From Hevea brasiliensis (lineage: Eukaryota > Streptophyta > Magnoliopsida > Malpighiales > Euphorbiaceae): a DNA stretch of 64,000 nt. This document shows positions 1 through 11,039 of the stretch, piece after piece (within the stretch, counting starts at the first letter, position 1; every line of letters starts with the position of its first letter). The translations under genes and the position numbers were made by a program. Under the pieces are notes generated by a model. That model was not told the origin of the DNA. It saw nothing but the letters and a program-made list of their open reading frames with translations, and did no database searches. The stretch spans positions 62,000,691 through 62,064,690 of the forward strand of contig NC_079493.1 of assembly GCF_030052815.1 (NCBI RefSeq), read 5' to 3'.

Positions 1-423
1 ACCACTCCATTTAACCAAAAAACCACTAGCTTGCTTCACTAAAATTAATCCTTACAATTAGAGCTAGCTTGAGGCAGCAACAAGGAAGAGAAAAGAAAGA
101 GTTTTAGAAGCTTAGAAATTCCATCAAACAAGGTTAGTGCATATATTTCTTTCCTTCCTTCCTATCTTTTGTTAGGAAAGCTAAATTGAGTTCAATTTGT
201 TGAAGAATAAAAGAAAATATGTATGTATAACCAACCACAAATTTTGGCAGCTTTAAGTGAGTGATGATTTTGATGATTTAAACAGAATTAAATTGGTTTA
301 ATGATAGTGTTTGAGGAGTATGTATGGATTAGAGGTTGAAGTCCAAGTGTTATGCACGAGTAGGAAAATTGAAAATTTGGAGTTAGGGTTTGGGCAACAA
401 ATTTATGATTTTGCTTATGTAGT
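1..423 (+). repeat. Tek-A-like LTR fragment, sense orientation
   Basis: No gene is supported here. The stretch resembles the transcribed part of the long Tek-A LTRs seen elsewhere in the window in antisense: a purine-rich stretch, then AAACAAG|GTTAGTGC with the putative splice donor at 132/133, then text resembling their GTTAGGGTTT(T)GGG segment. It ends where a CRM LTR begins at 424. The small reading frame at 311-532 crosses this junction and is not a gene. The left part lies outside the window. Assignment rests on short shared landmarks, so it is moderate. Confidence 0.5.
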
Positions 424-1111
424 TGATGTGAACCCTCAAGCAATTGGTAACTTGAAAACTCACATTCAAGAATTAAAGGAACAATATGGAAAGCACCAAA
501 TCAAGATGTATGAAATTGATTCTTTGAACTAACACAATCAAATTGCTATGTAATTCAAAGAAAATATCAGAAATGAGATTCTTGACCTAATTCATATGGA
601 AAATGAATAAACCAAGAATATTATGCACATTAAACCTTGTAAGATAGAAATCTCAGCAAGCTAATGAGCTTCACAAGAACAAAGGCAACAGCCAATTTAC
701 TCACTAATGGAGTAGAAACAATCTTTCATTAATATTCAAAGTGTGTCCTCCACTCTCTCATTACACTTGTTTTTATAGTCTCTTGGCTCCAAAGCTAAAG
801 ATAAAAATATCCCTACTTTAGTAACAGCTGCAAGGAGATTTAAGTCCAAACAAAAATTAATCTATCAAAAGAATAAAAAATTCTAACAAAAACAAATTTA
901 ATACAGCAGCAAATAAGGGCATTTAAGTCCAAAAGAGACGTGGTTATAATAGCAAGGAATATTCTTTCAAGAAGGTGCCAGCAGATGCATGTACATGGGT
1001 TGGATCTGGTGCATGCATGTCCACAGGTTATTCCATGTAACCTAATGCTCTACATGACACCTGGTCACTTCCAAGCTTAATTTTGCACCAAATTTAATCC
1101 TTTATAATTTG
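424..1111 (-). repeat. Truncated CRM LTR, duplicated copy
   Basis: This is a near copy of the LTR at 1419-2212, offset by 995 bp, in antisense. It starts TGATGTGAACC like the other antisense CRM LTRs. It lacks the last part of the LTR: after TTTATAATTT near 1110 it jumps directly to integrase-derived sequence. The TATA region has drifted relative to the other copy. Confidence 0.8.
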
Positions 1112-1393
1112 AAGCTTGGCTTGTAACTTTCTTCCTTCCTTTGTTGGCTTGACTAGCATATTTGTCATTTTCTTTTCAATTTGAAGCTTGGCTTGTTCAT
1201 GAAATTTCTTCACCAATTCTACTTTTATTTTTCTATCTAAACTAGTAAGCTCATTCACAAGCAAAGGTAAAAATCCAAAGGAGTTAAAGGATTGAAACCA
1301 TACACAATTTCAAATGAAGAATAGCCAGTAAAAGAATGCATATTTCTATTGTATGCAAATTCAACAAGTGGAATGCAATCTTCCCATGATTTC
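1112..1393 (-). pseudogene. Duplicated CRM integrase fragment
   Basis: The minus strand encodes a short integrase piece with the core C-terminal motif [20 protein letters not shown]. It parallels 2455-2730, where the same motif occurs in the main element copy. At 1394-1399 it meets the AAATTTATGATTTTGC flank that also precedes the first LTR at 399. It is therefore the right end of a tandem duplication unit and not a separate insertion. It has no catalytic residues and is non-functional. Confidence 0.8.
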
Positions 1394-1418
1394 AAATTTA
1401 TGATTTTGCTTATGTAGT

Positions 1419-2212
1419 TGATGTGAACCCTCAAGTAATAGGTAACTTGAAAACCCACATTCAAGAATTAAAGGAACAATATGGAAAGCACCAAATCAAA
1501 ACGTATGAATTTGATTCTTTGAACCAGCACAATCAGATTGCTGTGTAATTCAAAGAAAATATCAGAAAGGGGATTCTTGACCTAATTCATATGCAGAATG
1601 AATAAACCAAGAATATTACGCACATTAAACCTTGCAAGATAGAAATCTCAGCAAGTTAATGAGCTTCACAAGAACAAAAGCAACAGCCAATTTACTCACT
1701 AATGGAGCAGAAATAATCTTTCATTAATATTCAAAATGTGTCCTCCACTCTCTCATTACACTTGTATTTATAGTCTCTTGGCTCCAAAGCTAAAGACAAA
1801 AATATCCCTACTTTAATAACAGCTGCAAGGAGCTTTAAGTCCAAACAAAAATTAATCTATCAAAAGACTAAAAACTCCTAACAAAAAGCAAATTTAATAC
1901 AGCAACAAACAAGAGCATTTAAGTCCAAAAGAGAGATGGTTATAACAGCAAGGAATATTCCTTCAAAAAGTTGCCAACAGATGCATGTCCATAGGTTATT
2001 CCATATAACCTAATGCCCCACGTGACACCTGGTCACTTCCAAGTTTAATTTTCACCAAATTTAGTCCTTTATAATTTTTTTCATGCCATTCCAGCTTATA
2101 ATCCTTGCTCCTTAAGATTTCACAAATTAAATTCTGAAGTGATTTAGCTCTAGCTCTAGTAATTGGACCTTGGATGAATTCCTCTGGCGTGGATGTAGCT
2201 TGATTCTCATCT
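1419..2212 (-). repeat. 3' LTR of decayed minus-strand CRM element
   Basis: In sense this LTR should begin TGATGAGAATCAAGC. Here the first base has drifted and the + strand reads TCTCATCT at the boundary. The other end is TGATGTGAACC. A TATA box, TATAAATA in sense, lies at 1765-1772. The same LTR occurs at 45014-45837 (sense) and 38268-43551 (antisense, interrupted). The LTR carries coding sequence for the C-terminal tail of the polyprotein. Confidence 0.88.
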
Positions 2213-2313
2213 TCCCCCCTCCGCTTCAAAAGGATTCGTCCTCGAATCTGTTCCTGCATCAACACAAGGAGATAAATTAGCAACATTGAAGGTGGCACTG
2301 ACATTATACTCAC
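1996..2313 (-). pseudogene. Polyprotein C-terminal tail entering the LTR
   Basis: A 105-codon minus-strand frame passes through the polypurine tract and ends inside the 3' LTR. It contains the motif FIQGPITRARAKSLQ followed by a conserved tail rich in K, E and L. The same tail is readable in the sense LTR at 45014-45221. In CRM-type chromoviruses the pol frame is known to extend past integrase. The start of this frame is arbitrary, because the upstream integrase frame has been lost by frameshift. Confidence 0.65.
2213..2222 (-). other. Polypurine tract of minus-strand CRM element
   Basis: The sense strand reads GGAGGGGGGA immediately before the 3' LTR. This is the expected plus-strand primer site for reverse transcription and fixes the LTR edge. 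Confidence 0.7.
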
Positions 2314-2322
2314 CGGGCAGGT

Positions 2323-3322
2323 TTATTTTGTAGGCATTATCATTAAAGTCAGCACTTGGAAAGGTCCATCACATCTTGATTGTAATATTAATTTCCTTCG
2401 AGAGGGAAACCTTTCTTTGCGCAAATACCCAATCTCCAGGTTGAAATGTAACTTTCTTCCTTCCTTTGTTGGCTTGACTATCATATTTTTCATTTTTCTT
2501 TTCAATTTTGAAGCTTGGCTTGTTCATGGATTTTCTTCACCAATTCTGATTTTCTTTTTCCATCTAAACTAGCAAGCTCGTTCACAAGCAAAGGTAAAAG
2601 ATCCAAAGGAGTTAAAGGATTGAAACCATACACAATTTCAAATGGAGAATAGCCAGTAGAAGAATGCACATTTCTATTGTATGCAAATTCAATAAATGGA
2701 ATGCAATCTTCCCATGACTTCAAATTTTGCTTAACTAAAGCACGCAAAAGAGTAGTTAGTGTCCTATTTACTACTTCAGTTTGACCATCGAGTTGTAGGT
2801 GACAAGTGGTGGAAAATAACTACTTGGTGCCCAATTTTCCCCACAAAACCTTCCAAAAGTGACTAAGGAATTTAACATCCCTATCACTAACTAAACTCTT
2901 AGGTATGCCATGCAACCTAACAATATCTCTAAAGAATAAATTTGCAACATTTGTAGCATCATCAGTTTTATGGCATGGAATAAAATGTGCCATTTTTGAA
3001 AACCTATCAACAACAACAAAAATTGAATCATGGCATTGTTTAGACCTAGGTAATCCTAACACAAAATCCATAGACAAATGAACCAAAGGATCACTAGGGG
3101 TAGGTAAAGTTGTATACAAACCTTGTGGAAAACTCTAGATTTAGCCTTAGCACACACAACGCACCTAACACATACTCTTTCAACATCTCTTTTCATATTC
3201 GGCCAATAAAAATGTTCCTTTAACACATCTAAAGTTTTGGCAATACCAAAATGACCCATTAATCCACCAGCATGAGACTCATTCACAAGTAATTCATGCA
3301 TGGAACTCTTAGGCACACACAA
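2323..3322 (-). pseudogene. CRM integrase, degenerate
   Basis: Read in sense from 3322, the N-terminal zinc module is present: HAGGLMGHFG, then C-VRC-VVC. It is followed by the catalytic core with aspartates in [10 protein letters not shown] and VSDRDVKF, and the glutamate region DGQTEVVNR at about 2760-2800. A stop codon interrupts the core near 2815, between GTK and LFSTTCH. The C-terminal part continues at 2502-2747 ([20 protein letters not shown]) and 2323-2505 (RKERFPSRRK). The frame changes several times. This enzyme would insert cDNA into host chromatin, but this copy cannot be translated as one chain. Confidence 0.85.
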
Positions 3323-3432
3323 TTTATTTTCTCTAAACTAATATCCATCATGCCTATAAAACTTCTCAAAAGCATTCTTTTCACAAGCTGCATACACTCT
3401 AGCAAAGTCATCATCTTCAGCATATAATTCTT

Positions 3433-3663
3433 TCACATATTCGAATCCCAATGACTTTGCATCAAGAAGGGCAAGAAGGTTATACCTTCAAGATAAGGCA
3501 TCAGCCACCACATTTTCTTTCCCAAGGCACGTACCAATGCATACAACTCCTTGTCATATGTAGAATAGTTCAAAGCTGCTCCATTAAGCTTCTCACTAAA
3601 GTATGCTATTGGTCTCGTATCCTGCATTAAAACGGCTCCAATACCTGTACTTGAACGAAACAT
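3433..3663 (-). pseudogene. CRM RNase H remnant
   Basis: The frame contains [20 protein letters not shown] and [15 protein letters not shown], the first half of the Ty3/gypsy RNase H domain. Directly after VRAL it jumps to a piece of the [12 protein letters not shown] region read in a shifted frame. The segment holding the third acidic residue is therefore deleted compared with CRM-A. It is non-functional. Confidence 0.8.
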
Positions 3664-3701
3664 AACATGTCTTTAATTTTGTGAAAAACATCATCTTGTT
3701 T

Positions 3702-4797
3702 CTATTCCCAAACAAAATTAACATTCTTTTTGACAAGATCATTCAATGGTGCTGCAATGGTACTGAAATTCTTAATAAATATTCTATAGAAACTAGCTAG
3801 TCCATGGAAACTACGTACTGTAGATGCAGACTTGGGAATGGGCCAGTCTTTAATAGCTCTAATTTTTTCATCATCGACTTCTACACCATTAGCACTAATG
3901 ACAAATCCTAAAAAGACAACCTTTTCCATGCAAAATGAACATTTCTTCAAGTTAGCATATAATTTTTCCTTTCTTAACACATCGAATACAGCTCTTAAAT
4001 GATGCATATATTCATTCATGTCTCTACTGTAAACCAATATATTATCAAAATAAACAACAACAAATTTTCCAATAAAAGCATGATTCATCAATTTCATAAA
4101 AGTGCTAGAAGCATTAGTTAGGCCAAAAGGCATCACCAGCCACTCATATAGTCCATGCTTTGTTTTAAATGCAGTCTTCCATTCATCACCTACTTTCATG
4201 CGAATTTGATGATATCCACTTTTCAAGTCAATTTTGGTAAAAAACAAGCTCCACAACGCTCATCCAACATATCATCCAATCTAGGTATAGGGTGGTGATA
4301 TTTTACAATGATTTGTTGACCGCCCTACAATCCACACACATGCGCCATGTGCCATCTTTCTTTGGTACCAAAAGGACCGGTACAGCACAAGGGCTCATAC
4401 TATCTCTCACATAACCCTTAGTTAGCAATTCCTCAACTTGCCTTTGTAATTCTTTGGTTTCCTAAGGGTTAGTTCTATAGGCTGGACGGTTGGGAATAAC
4501 GGCTCCAGGTGCAAAATCAATCTGGTGCTCAATCCCTCGAATAGGTGGTAGTCCAGCCGGCATCTCCTTGGGTAGCACATCCTCATATTCCTGCAAAAGA
4601 GAGACAACAACACTAGGCAAATTGGGGTCAAGCTCAGATGTGGATAAACAAGAGTCCTTAAACACAATTAATAACATTTGCTTATTGGCGAACATGGCAT
4701 TCCTCACATCTCTTCCTTTAGCATACAAGCTTAATTTTCTTTCCCCTCTTTCTGCACAGCTCTCCTTTTGCGCCGAAGATTCACCTTTTTCAAGCAC
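3702..4797 (-). pseudogene. CRM reverse transcriptase and linker, degenerate
   Basis: From 4797 inward the linker carries [20 protein letters not shown], the start of the RT domain, and then hits a stop at about 4462. The palm is readable at 3702-4256: [30 protein letters not shown], then YFDN where active copies have YFDD. Loss of the second catalytic aspartate, a short deletion between LMNH and AFIGKF, and the stops show that it is dead. The thumb motif [11 protein letters not shown] is retained. Compare with the intact YFDD in CRM-A and CRM-2. Confidence 0.85.
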
Positions 4798-4926
4798 TCT
4801 TGGAATGTTTTCTTTACTCTTCTTTCCTCACAACCACCCTTGTCTTGCTCACTCACAACATTTTCAGTCAATTTCTTTTCACTCCTTTTCTTCTCTGCTC
4901 TCTTTTCGGCCACTCTTGATTTTACC

Positions 4927-5605
4927 TCACCCATTGCTCCTTGTTTGGTCTTCATAAATCTGTTTTGGTGTCATAGGTGCCAAAATGATTTTCCTTCCAT
5001 TCATTTCAAAAGAATACCAATTTTTATACCCATCATGGATCATCTTTCTATCAAATTGCCATAGTCGGCCAAGTAATAAATGGCCAGCTTGCATTGGAAC
5101 CACGTCACACATAACCTCATCTTGATACTTTCCTATTGTAAAGGAAATCAGCACTTGTTTTGTTACTTTCACCTCACCACATTCATTCACCCACTGTAAT
5201 TTATACGGTCTAGGGTGTTTCAACGTCCTCAACCCTAATCTCTGCACCAAAATAGTACTAGCAACATTGGCACACCTTCCCCCATCAATGATGACACTAC
5301 AAGCTTTGTCTTGGATAAGACACCTTATATGGAAAATTGTTTCTCTTTGCAATTCATCACCAACAACCTCCTTTACTTGAGTAGTTGATGCTCTCATAAT
5401 CACTAGAGCACTTCCTTCAGCAGCATATTCTACCTCTGCATCCTCCTCCCCTGAAGATGTGGAATCACTCACAATTTCCTCCTCTGTTTCTATCTCACCA
5501 TTTTCTCTCATGACCATGACTCTCTTGTTAGGGCATTGAGAAGCTATGTGTCCACTGCCCAAATACCTAAAACACTTCACATATCTATTTCGGGTAATAG
5601 ATGCA
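4927..5605 (-). pseudogene. CRM gag zinc knuckle and aspartic protease, 5'-truncated
   Basis: The sense frame opens in the gag zinc knuckle CFRYLGSGHIASQC, where the second zinc-binding cysteine is replaced by tyrosine. An acidic linker follows, then the protease with IIDGGRCANVAS and the flap-like HLLLGRLWQFD. Relatives in this window read DGGSC and GRPW, so both sites have mutated. Upstream gag is missing because near 5605 the sequence changes into Tek-A LTR. The junction is not exact, because both sides share a short CAACNNCCTTG-like stretch. Confidence 0.85.
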
Positions 5606-5714
5606 ACAACCTTGAACAATTCTGACACTTCTACAGATCCGGACTCTAAAATCCCAGTCTAATGTCCACTGGGTTTTATCTCCAGTATCTGCGCGAAGGA
5701 AACAATCCATTGCG

Positions 5715-5732
5715 CTAAGCATTGCTGCTTAG
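5715..5732 (-). other. Conserved LTR hairpin (Tek-A)
   Basis: CTAAGCA-TTGC-TGCTTAG is a perfect 7-bp stem with a 4-nt loop, followed by TGGTGC. See the finding on hairpin covariation. Confidence 0.7.
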
Positions 5733-7960
5733 TGGTGCGATAATATAGCAAGAAAATAATATATACAAATAAAGAAAGAAATGAAGCATCATTTGGATAC
5801 TCAGGAATTTAATTTAATTTAATATGATATTTTTAGTATTAACTATCTTTTGTTCTAATTTGTTCCTCTTTGGAAGGGCTTAGTTTATAAATTCACAGTA
5901 ATAATATACAATATACAAATTTAATAAAAATACTAAGTTTATATTCATATGGTTATAGAAGGTACATTTGTAATATTTATTAAACTTATACCTATTTTTG
6001 CCACTCTTTCTTCACTTTACTTAACAATTTTTTATATGGTTTGGATCATTTCATAATAATTAATATTCTTAATTCTAACTAATTCTTTTTAAGTCTTTCT
6101 AACTCATTTATTTAATTTCTAACTTTTTTAATTTCTAATATTCTTAATTTATTTCCCTGCCCAAGTAACCAATGACAATCTGACTAAACTGGATAAGCGA
6201 GTCCCTGGGAACTGGACACCGTGATATCTCGGGCTGTCACACCATGGGACGTGAAATATAGAACGTCAACCACATATGCAATCAATATGGCTAAAAAGCC
6301 ATAGTAACGAATAATCGGGCATAAAGCCATAAATATAGTACTGCCCAAACAATACCCTATTAGCATGTCAAACTATCCAATCTGACACACATGTCTAGGC
6401 AATACATGGACACATTAAAACCATTTAATGTTAATATATTTTATTATTTCATTATAAGTTACAATTATAATTTTTATCATTTTAATTCTATTCCTAATAG
6501 AAGTATAAATTTCTAAATCACAATTCTGCATAGTTTATATATTCATCATAATTTATATATTCATTATATCATCCGTATTGATCATAATTCACAATAATGG
6601 TTCTCATGTACCATTGTACTCAAAACATTCTTCCTTTCTCTAATAATGAGAACTAATGTCCCATTCATACACTTATATAATCCATTTAATCATCACAATA
6701 TTTATGTAGATTATCATTCATATTCCAAGTAATCCATGAACAATTCATGGATTTCAGATTAACTTAAATTTCCCTTTTTACTTATTTACTTTGAAGTAGT
6801 ATAACTCTAGTTATAGTTGATTGATTAATGATTATCCCATTCTCACATTTATGTGATTCATTTATTCACTACAATATTTATATAAATTACCATTCATAAT
6901 TCAAAAAATATTTTGCTTACTAAGTATTTATAATTCATCTTATTTCCTCTCATATATCACTTATTGGGTAGGATATTATTATTATTATTATTCTAATTAC
7001 AATGAAACATAAATCCTCATGATGACTTCATCTCATTTATACATTTGACAATCTACTTATATTAATTACAATTTCATATTTTAAGTTAAATTACTAATAT
7101 ATTATGAATTCTATTAGTGATAGGCATATAGGCCTTAACTACCTATTCACATAATTTAGGTGAATTACCATTCATATTTCAAGTAATTCATGAACATTTC
7201 ATAGATTTCAAATTTTTTGCCTTAATTTCTTTCTAAAATTTTGGCTAAGATGCATAGTCCATTGGCGATACTTCCTCTACGGAAGTTGTTGCTTTATATG
7301 TTAATTTAAATCTTTTCCTTTTAAATCATTCTCCTTAAAATAGTATAATTCTAATCATAATTAATTGGTTAATGACCCTAGACAGTCTATAAATTTCAAA
7401 AATTTCTATCTCCTTTGTCTTACAATTTCAAGCACTTAGGCTTAGAATTGGTTTTAGGTCCCTAAAATAAAGTTCTAGGTCTTCATCTTAATTTTTCATA
7501 TCTTTATTATTTCTATTCACCATACTATTCATGTAAAATTTAACTATCTAATAAATAATAGGTATGTAAGTTTTAAACACACTATCATACCACATTTTTT
7601 GTTCTAAATTCATTGGCATTAGTTGCCAATTACAATTCAAACTTCCTTAGATATATTTCTAAATTTTCAGTTTTGATTACTTAAATTTACTATTCTATTG
7701 GACCTATTTACAGTGGGAAATTGACTAAACTTTCTTCATCAAAGTTGTTCCTTAATGTGTCTTCTTTAATTCCCTTTTTGAATAACTCCATTTGAAGCTT
7801 TGTAGCTCAAGTTATGGTCAAATTACCATAACTGGCCAGATTGGTCATGTTCAGAATTCTGGGTAGTTTTGGCTTCTAGCAGTTTTGTTGTCCTGAATTT
7901 GTCTAGTAATTTGAATTGGTTATGGTTAGAATTTGGGTTTCTGTTCTTCACGAAAGTTGT

Positions 7961-7965
7961 TCTAC
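7961..7965. repeat. Target-site duplication TCTAC, left
   Basis: TCTAC precedes the Tek-B solo LTR here and follows it at 19210-19214, which defines the insertion exactly. Confidence 0.9.
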
Positions 7966-8353
7966 TGTCACACCCTATTCCTCGTAAGATGTAACATGCT
8001 CCCGTAGCACACCTAATGAATTACCGTACTTCGCTTACCGATAACCCATTAAATATACTACAAGGGATTTTAAAATAGTTTTCATTCATTTTTAAATTGG
8101 CGAGTAAAATTTTTTTCAGATATTAAAAACCTTTATTTAAAGTCCAAACATAAATCAAATTTTTAGATATTTAAAATCTCCACAATTTTTATAAAAATTT
8201 CTACAGAGTGCTATCTGTATTTTGAGAAAACAGTTCTTCAAAACCTGAAAATAAAAAAACTCCCAACATATTTCTCAATCACAACTCCATTAATCAATTT
8301 CATTTCTCAAATAAGCACAAGCAACTCAATACACAATTTAAATTAAATCAAAC
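7966..8353 (-). repeat. Tek-B solo LTR, first segment
   Basis: This segment has no gene. It holds the 3' end of the LTR in antisense, including the block CCGTAGCACACCTAATGAAT shared by all Tek-B LTRs. It stops at the CAAAC site occupied by CRM-A. Confidence 0.88.
8349..8353. repeat. Target-site duplication CAAAC, left
   Basis: CAAAC lies just left of CRM-A, and the same five bases follow it at 15823-15827. Confidence 0.92.
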
Positions 8354-9289
8354 TGATACGGTTTCTACCCTTAGTAGCTGATTCCACTAAGAAAAAAGGC
8401 CAATTGACCGTCTTCAAAACAAGCCAAGAAACTCCCTTGAACCTTCAACCCTTCACCTTTAAGATGGAGAACTGAAAATATAATTCCCAAGAAAGACAGC
8501 CAAGAACAAGACCAATTCACCTATGCTGATGAACAACCTTGAACATATAATAAAACTTAACAAATCAAGGCAAGAATTTGCTAAGAAAAATAGAGAGAGT
8601 TCTAAGAAGAACTTTGAAGCAAAGCTCCAGCAATTTTGCTCAAAAAATTACCATATGAATTCTGTTCTCAAAATGAAACAAAAGAAGATAGAAATATGCG
8701 TTGGTGTATTTTGCCAAGACATTTCAAAACCATGGGACATGTGCAAGTCTTGGTTAATACGCCAATCTCTCCTAAAAAAAGATACAAAGTTCAAACATTA
8801 ATAGGAAGGTCAGATTTGGCAGGCTACAAATGAGACACAATCTGAAAAGAGATGTTTTCTCTTGAAGCTGAAAGTAGTAACTTTGCTTTTCCTATAAATA
8901 GTTGAAGCATGGATAGAGCTCTTGGACAAAGTTATGGCTTCCAATCTTTGCAAAATGGACAAAAGCATCTTCAAAAAGTTGGTGGAGATGGGCTGCCAAT
9001 TGTGCTGCCACCTAAGCACTCCACCTCGACGCCACATTGGATGCCAACTAGGATGGATTCGCTAAGGTGGCTATCACATGTATGCCAACTTGGACGGATG
9101 CCACTTGGTCTCTTGGCTCCTCAAATATGCAAAGGAATATACAGCAAGGTTGGCTTCCCTTTTCCAAGTCCAACTGAATGCTTGCAACCTGACTTGGTGA
9201 TGTGCTTATGCACCAAGCCTTGAAGCTTCTTAGCCATTGCTCTAGTTATTGGCCCTTGGTGTGGAATTGGTGCAACCGGTTCCTCATCA
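8354..9289 (-). repeat. CRM-A 3' LTR
   Basis: The LTR is 936 bp. The + strand starts TGATACGG and ends CCTCATCA. A TATA-like CTATTTATAG in sense lies near 8891-8900. The 3' end of the pol frame (to 9121) is encoded within it. Confidence 0.92.
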
Positions 9290-10248
9290 TCCTCTCCCTC
9301 TTCGAAAGAATTCGTCCTCGAATTGTCATCATCTACATAGAAAGGAGCAAGATCAGTCACATTAAATGTAACACTTACACCATACTCACCTGGAAGGTTT
9401 ATCTGATATGCATTGTCATTAATTCTCTCTAGCACTTCAAAAGGTCCATCACTCCTAGGCTGAAGTTTTGATTTCCTTTGTGTAGGAAACCTCTCCTTTC
9501 TCAAGTGAACCCATACAAAATCACCAGGTTGGAACACCATCTTCTTTCTCCCCTTGTTAGCTTGGGCTGCCCTCCTCTCATTCACTTTTTCCATTTGTTG
9601 CTTTGCTTTTTGATGCATTTGTTTCACCATTTCAGCTTTCCTTTTGCCATCTAAACTAGCAAGCTCATTAGTAGGCAAAGGTAACAAATCTAAAGGAGTT
9701 AGTCGGTTAAAACCATATACAAGTTCAAAGGGTGAATAACCAGTAGATGAATGCATAGACCTGTTGTATGCAAATTCTATGAATGGTATGCACTCCTCCC
9801 AAACTTTCAAGTTTTGTTTAATCATTGCACGTAGAAGAGTGCCCATGGTCCTATTGACAACTTCTGTTTGCCCATCCGTTTGTGGATGGCAAGTGGTGGA
9901 GAAACAAAGTTTGGTTCCTAATTTTCCCCACAAGACTTTCCAAAAATGGCTTAGAAATTTTACATCCCTATCACTAACAATTGTTCTAGGAATGCCATGC
10001 AATCTAACTATCTCCCTAAAGAACAAAGAAGCAATGTAAGATGCATCGTCAGTCTTGTGACATGGTATGAAATGAGCCATCTTGGAAAAACGATCAACAA
10101 TAACAAAAATACTATCATGGTCTTTCTTTGTCCTAGGTAAACCCAAAATGAAATCCATGGATAAATCTACCCAAGGTTCACTAGGAACACTCAATGGCAT
10201 GTACCATGCGGCCTTACTTTGGACTTTGCCTTCATGCAAGTCACACAT
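9121..10248 (-). CDS. CRM-A integrase with C-terminal tail
   Basis: This is a 375-codon open frame and the best-preserved coding segment in the window. It starts just after the usual zinc module. The catalytic core has D32 (LSMDFILG), D93 (VSDRD) and E129 (DGQTEVVNR), a D,D-35-E triad as expected for retroviral-type integrases. [20 protein letters not shown] and the C-terminal domain ([35 protein letters not shown]) follow. The frame then reads through the polypurine tract (FEEGEDDEE) into the LTR with [12 protein letters not shown]. Listed M1 is only the first ATG of the frame; in the element it is the tail of a polyprotein and is out of frame with RNase H. Confidence 0.85.
   Translation of the reverse strand: MCDLHEGKVQSKAAWYMPLSVPSEPWVDLSMDFILGLPRTKKDHDSIFVIVDRFSKMAHFIPCHKTDDASYIASLFFREIVRLHGIPRTIVSDRDVKFLSHFWKVLWGKLGTKLCFSTTCHPQTDGQTEVVNRTMGTLLRAMIKQNLKVWEECIPFIEFAYNRSMHSSTGYSPFELVYGFNRLTPLDLLPLPTNELASLDGKRKAEMVKQMHQKAKQQMEKVNERRAAQANKGRKKMVFQPGDFVWVHLRKERFPTQRKSKLQPRSDGPFEVLERINDNAYQINLPGEYGVSVTFNVTDLAPFYVDDDNSRTNSFEEGEDDEEPVAPIPHQGPITRAMAKKLQGLVHKHITKSGCKHSVGLGKGKPTLLYIPLHI
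9290..9303 (-). other. CRM-A polypurine tract
   Basis: The sense strand reads GAAGAGGGAGAGGA directly before the 3' LTR (TGATGAGG). It is also coding, for the acidic run in the integrase tail. Confidence 0.8.
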
Positions 10249-11030
10249 CTAGCACACACACTCTCTACTTTCACATGTTCGAAGCCTAAAAGTCTAGCGT
10301 CAAGCATGGAAAGTAAAGTGTACCTCCTTGAAAGTGCATCAGCCACCACATTCTTTTTGCCTTGCTTGTATTGAATCACATATGGGAAACCTTCAATGAA
10401 TTCAGTCCACTTGGCATGGCACTTGTTGAGCTTGTTCTGCCTCTTTAAGTACTTGAGTGACTCATGGTCACTATGAATGACAAACTCCTTTGGCCACAAG
10501 TAGTATTGCCAAGTCTCAAGTGCACGCACCAGAGCATACATCTCTTTGTCATAAGTGGAGTAGTTCAATGTAGCCCCACTTAGCTTCTCACTGAAGTAGG
10601 CAATCGGTCTCCTTTCCTGCTTCAAAACAGCTCCAATACCCACTCTAGAGGGATCACATTCAATCTCAAAGGTTTTAGAAAAATCAAGTAAAGCAAGTAA
10701 AGGTGCAGAACACAATTTCTCCTTAAGTGAATTAAATGCATGCTCTTGTTCTTCCCCCCACTTGAATCCCACATTCTTTTTTACAACTTCATTCAAGGGT
10801 GAGGCTATGGTACTGAAGTTCTTTACAAATCTCCTATAAAAACTAGCCAACCCATGGAAGCTCCTCACATCACTCACGGACTTAGGTGTAGGCCACTCTC
10901 TAATGGCTCTTACCTTGTCCTCATCAACCTCAATTCCCTTGCCACTCACCACAAATCCTAAGAAAATAACTTTGTCCATACAGAAAGTGCATTTCTTAAG
11001 ATTGGCATACAAGTGCTTTTTTCTCAACAC
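10191..11030 (-). pseudogene. CRM-A RT thumb/RNase H, fused to end of zinc module by deletion
   Basis: This 279-codon frame is in the same frame as the RT segment upstream (stop at 11040). It covers [13 protein letters not shown] RT connection (here [13 protein letters not shown]), [18 protein letters not shown], and RNase H with acidic residues in [28 protein letters not shown] and VVADALSR. After LLGFEHVK it jumps to [11 protein letters not shown]. The linker and both histidines of the integrase HHCC module are therefore deleted and only the two cysteines remain. A frameshift near 10200 separates it from integrase. Confidence 0.85.
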
Positions 11031-11039
11031 CTCAAAGAC

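Larger units (their letters stand above)
5606..7965 (-). repeat. Tek-A LTR, left part
   Basis: This stretch has no gene. It is the 3' portion of an antisense Tek-A LTR, missing its terminal several hundred bases on the left. Shared landmarks with 38859-43313 include the hairpin at 5715-5732, the TTTGTTCCTCTTTGGAAG segment, the cue GCCCAAGTAACC and the clause GACCGTCACACCATGGGACG-like. It ends exactly at the TCTAC target site of the inserted Tek-B solo LTR and resumes at 19215. Confidence 0.8.

Noticed and set aside
311..532. 73-codon frame beginning MRSMYGLEVEVQV
   Set aside because: It crosses from Tek-A LTR fragment into an antisense CRM LTR at 424, and the same LTR text recurs elsewhere without the frame.
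4490..4957. 155-codon plus-strand frame rich in serine and leucine
   Set aside because: It lies opposite the decayed CRM RT linker and protease region; its composition is that of the reverse complement of a lysine/glutamate-rich coding strand.
6184..6366. Hydrophobic small frame resembling a membrane peptide
   Set aside because: It is inside a Tek-A LTR, with no conservation in other LTR copies.
6970..6994. ATT microsatellite and nearby AT-rich runs
   Set aside because: These are ordinary low-complexity sequence within an LTR.
8879..8905. Plus-strand TATAAATAG as a promoter for the small frames downstream
   Set aside because: It is the complement of the CRM-A LTR's own TATA-like site, and no supported plus-strand gene follows.
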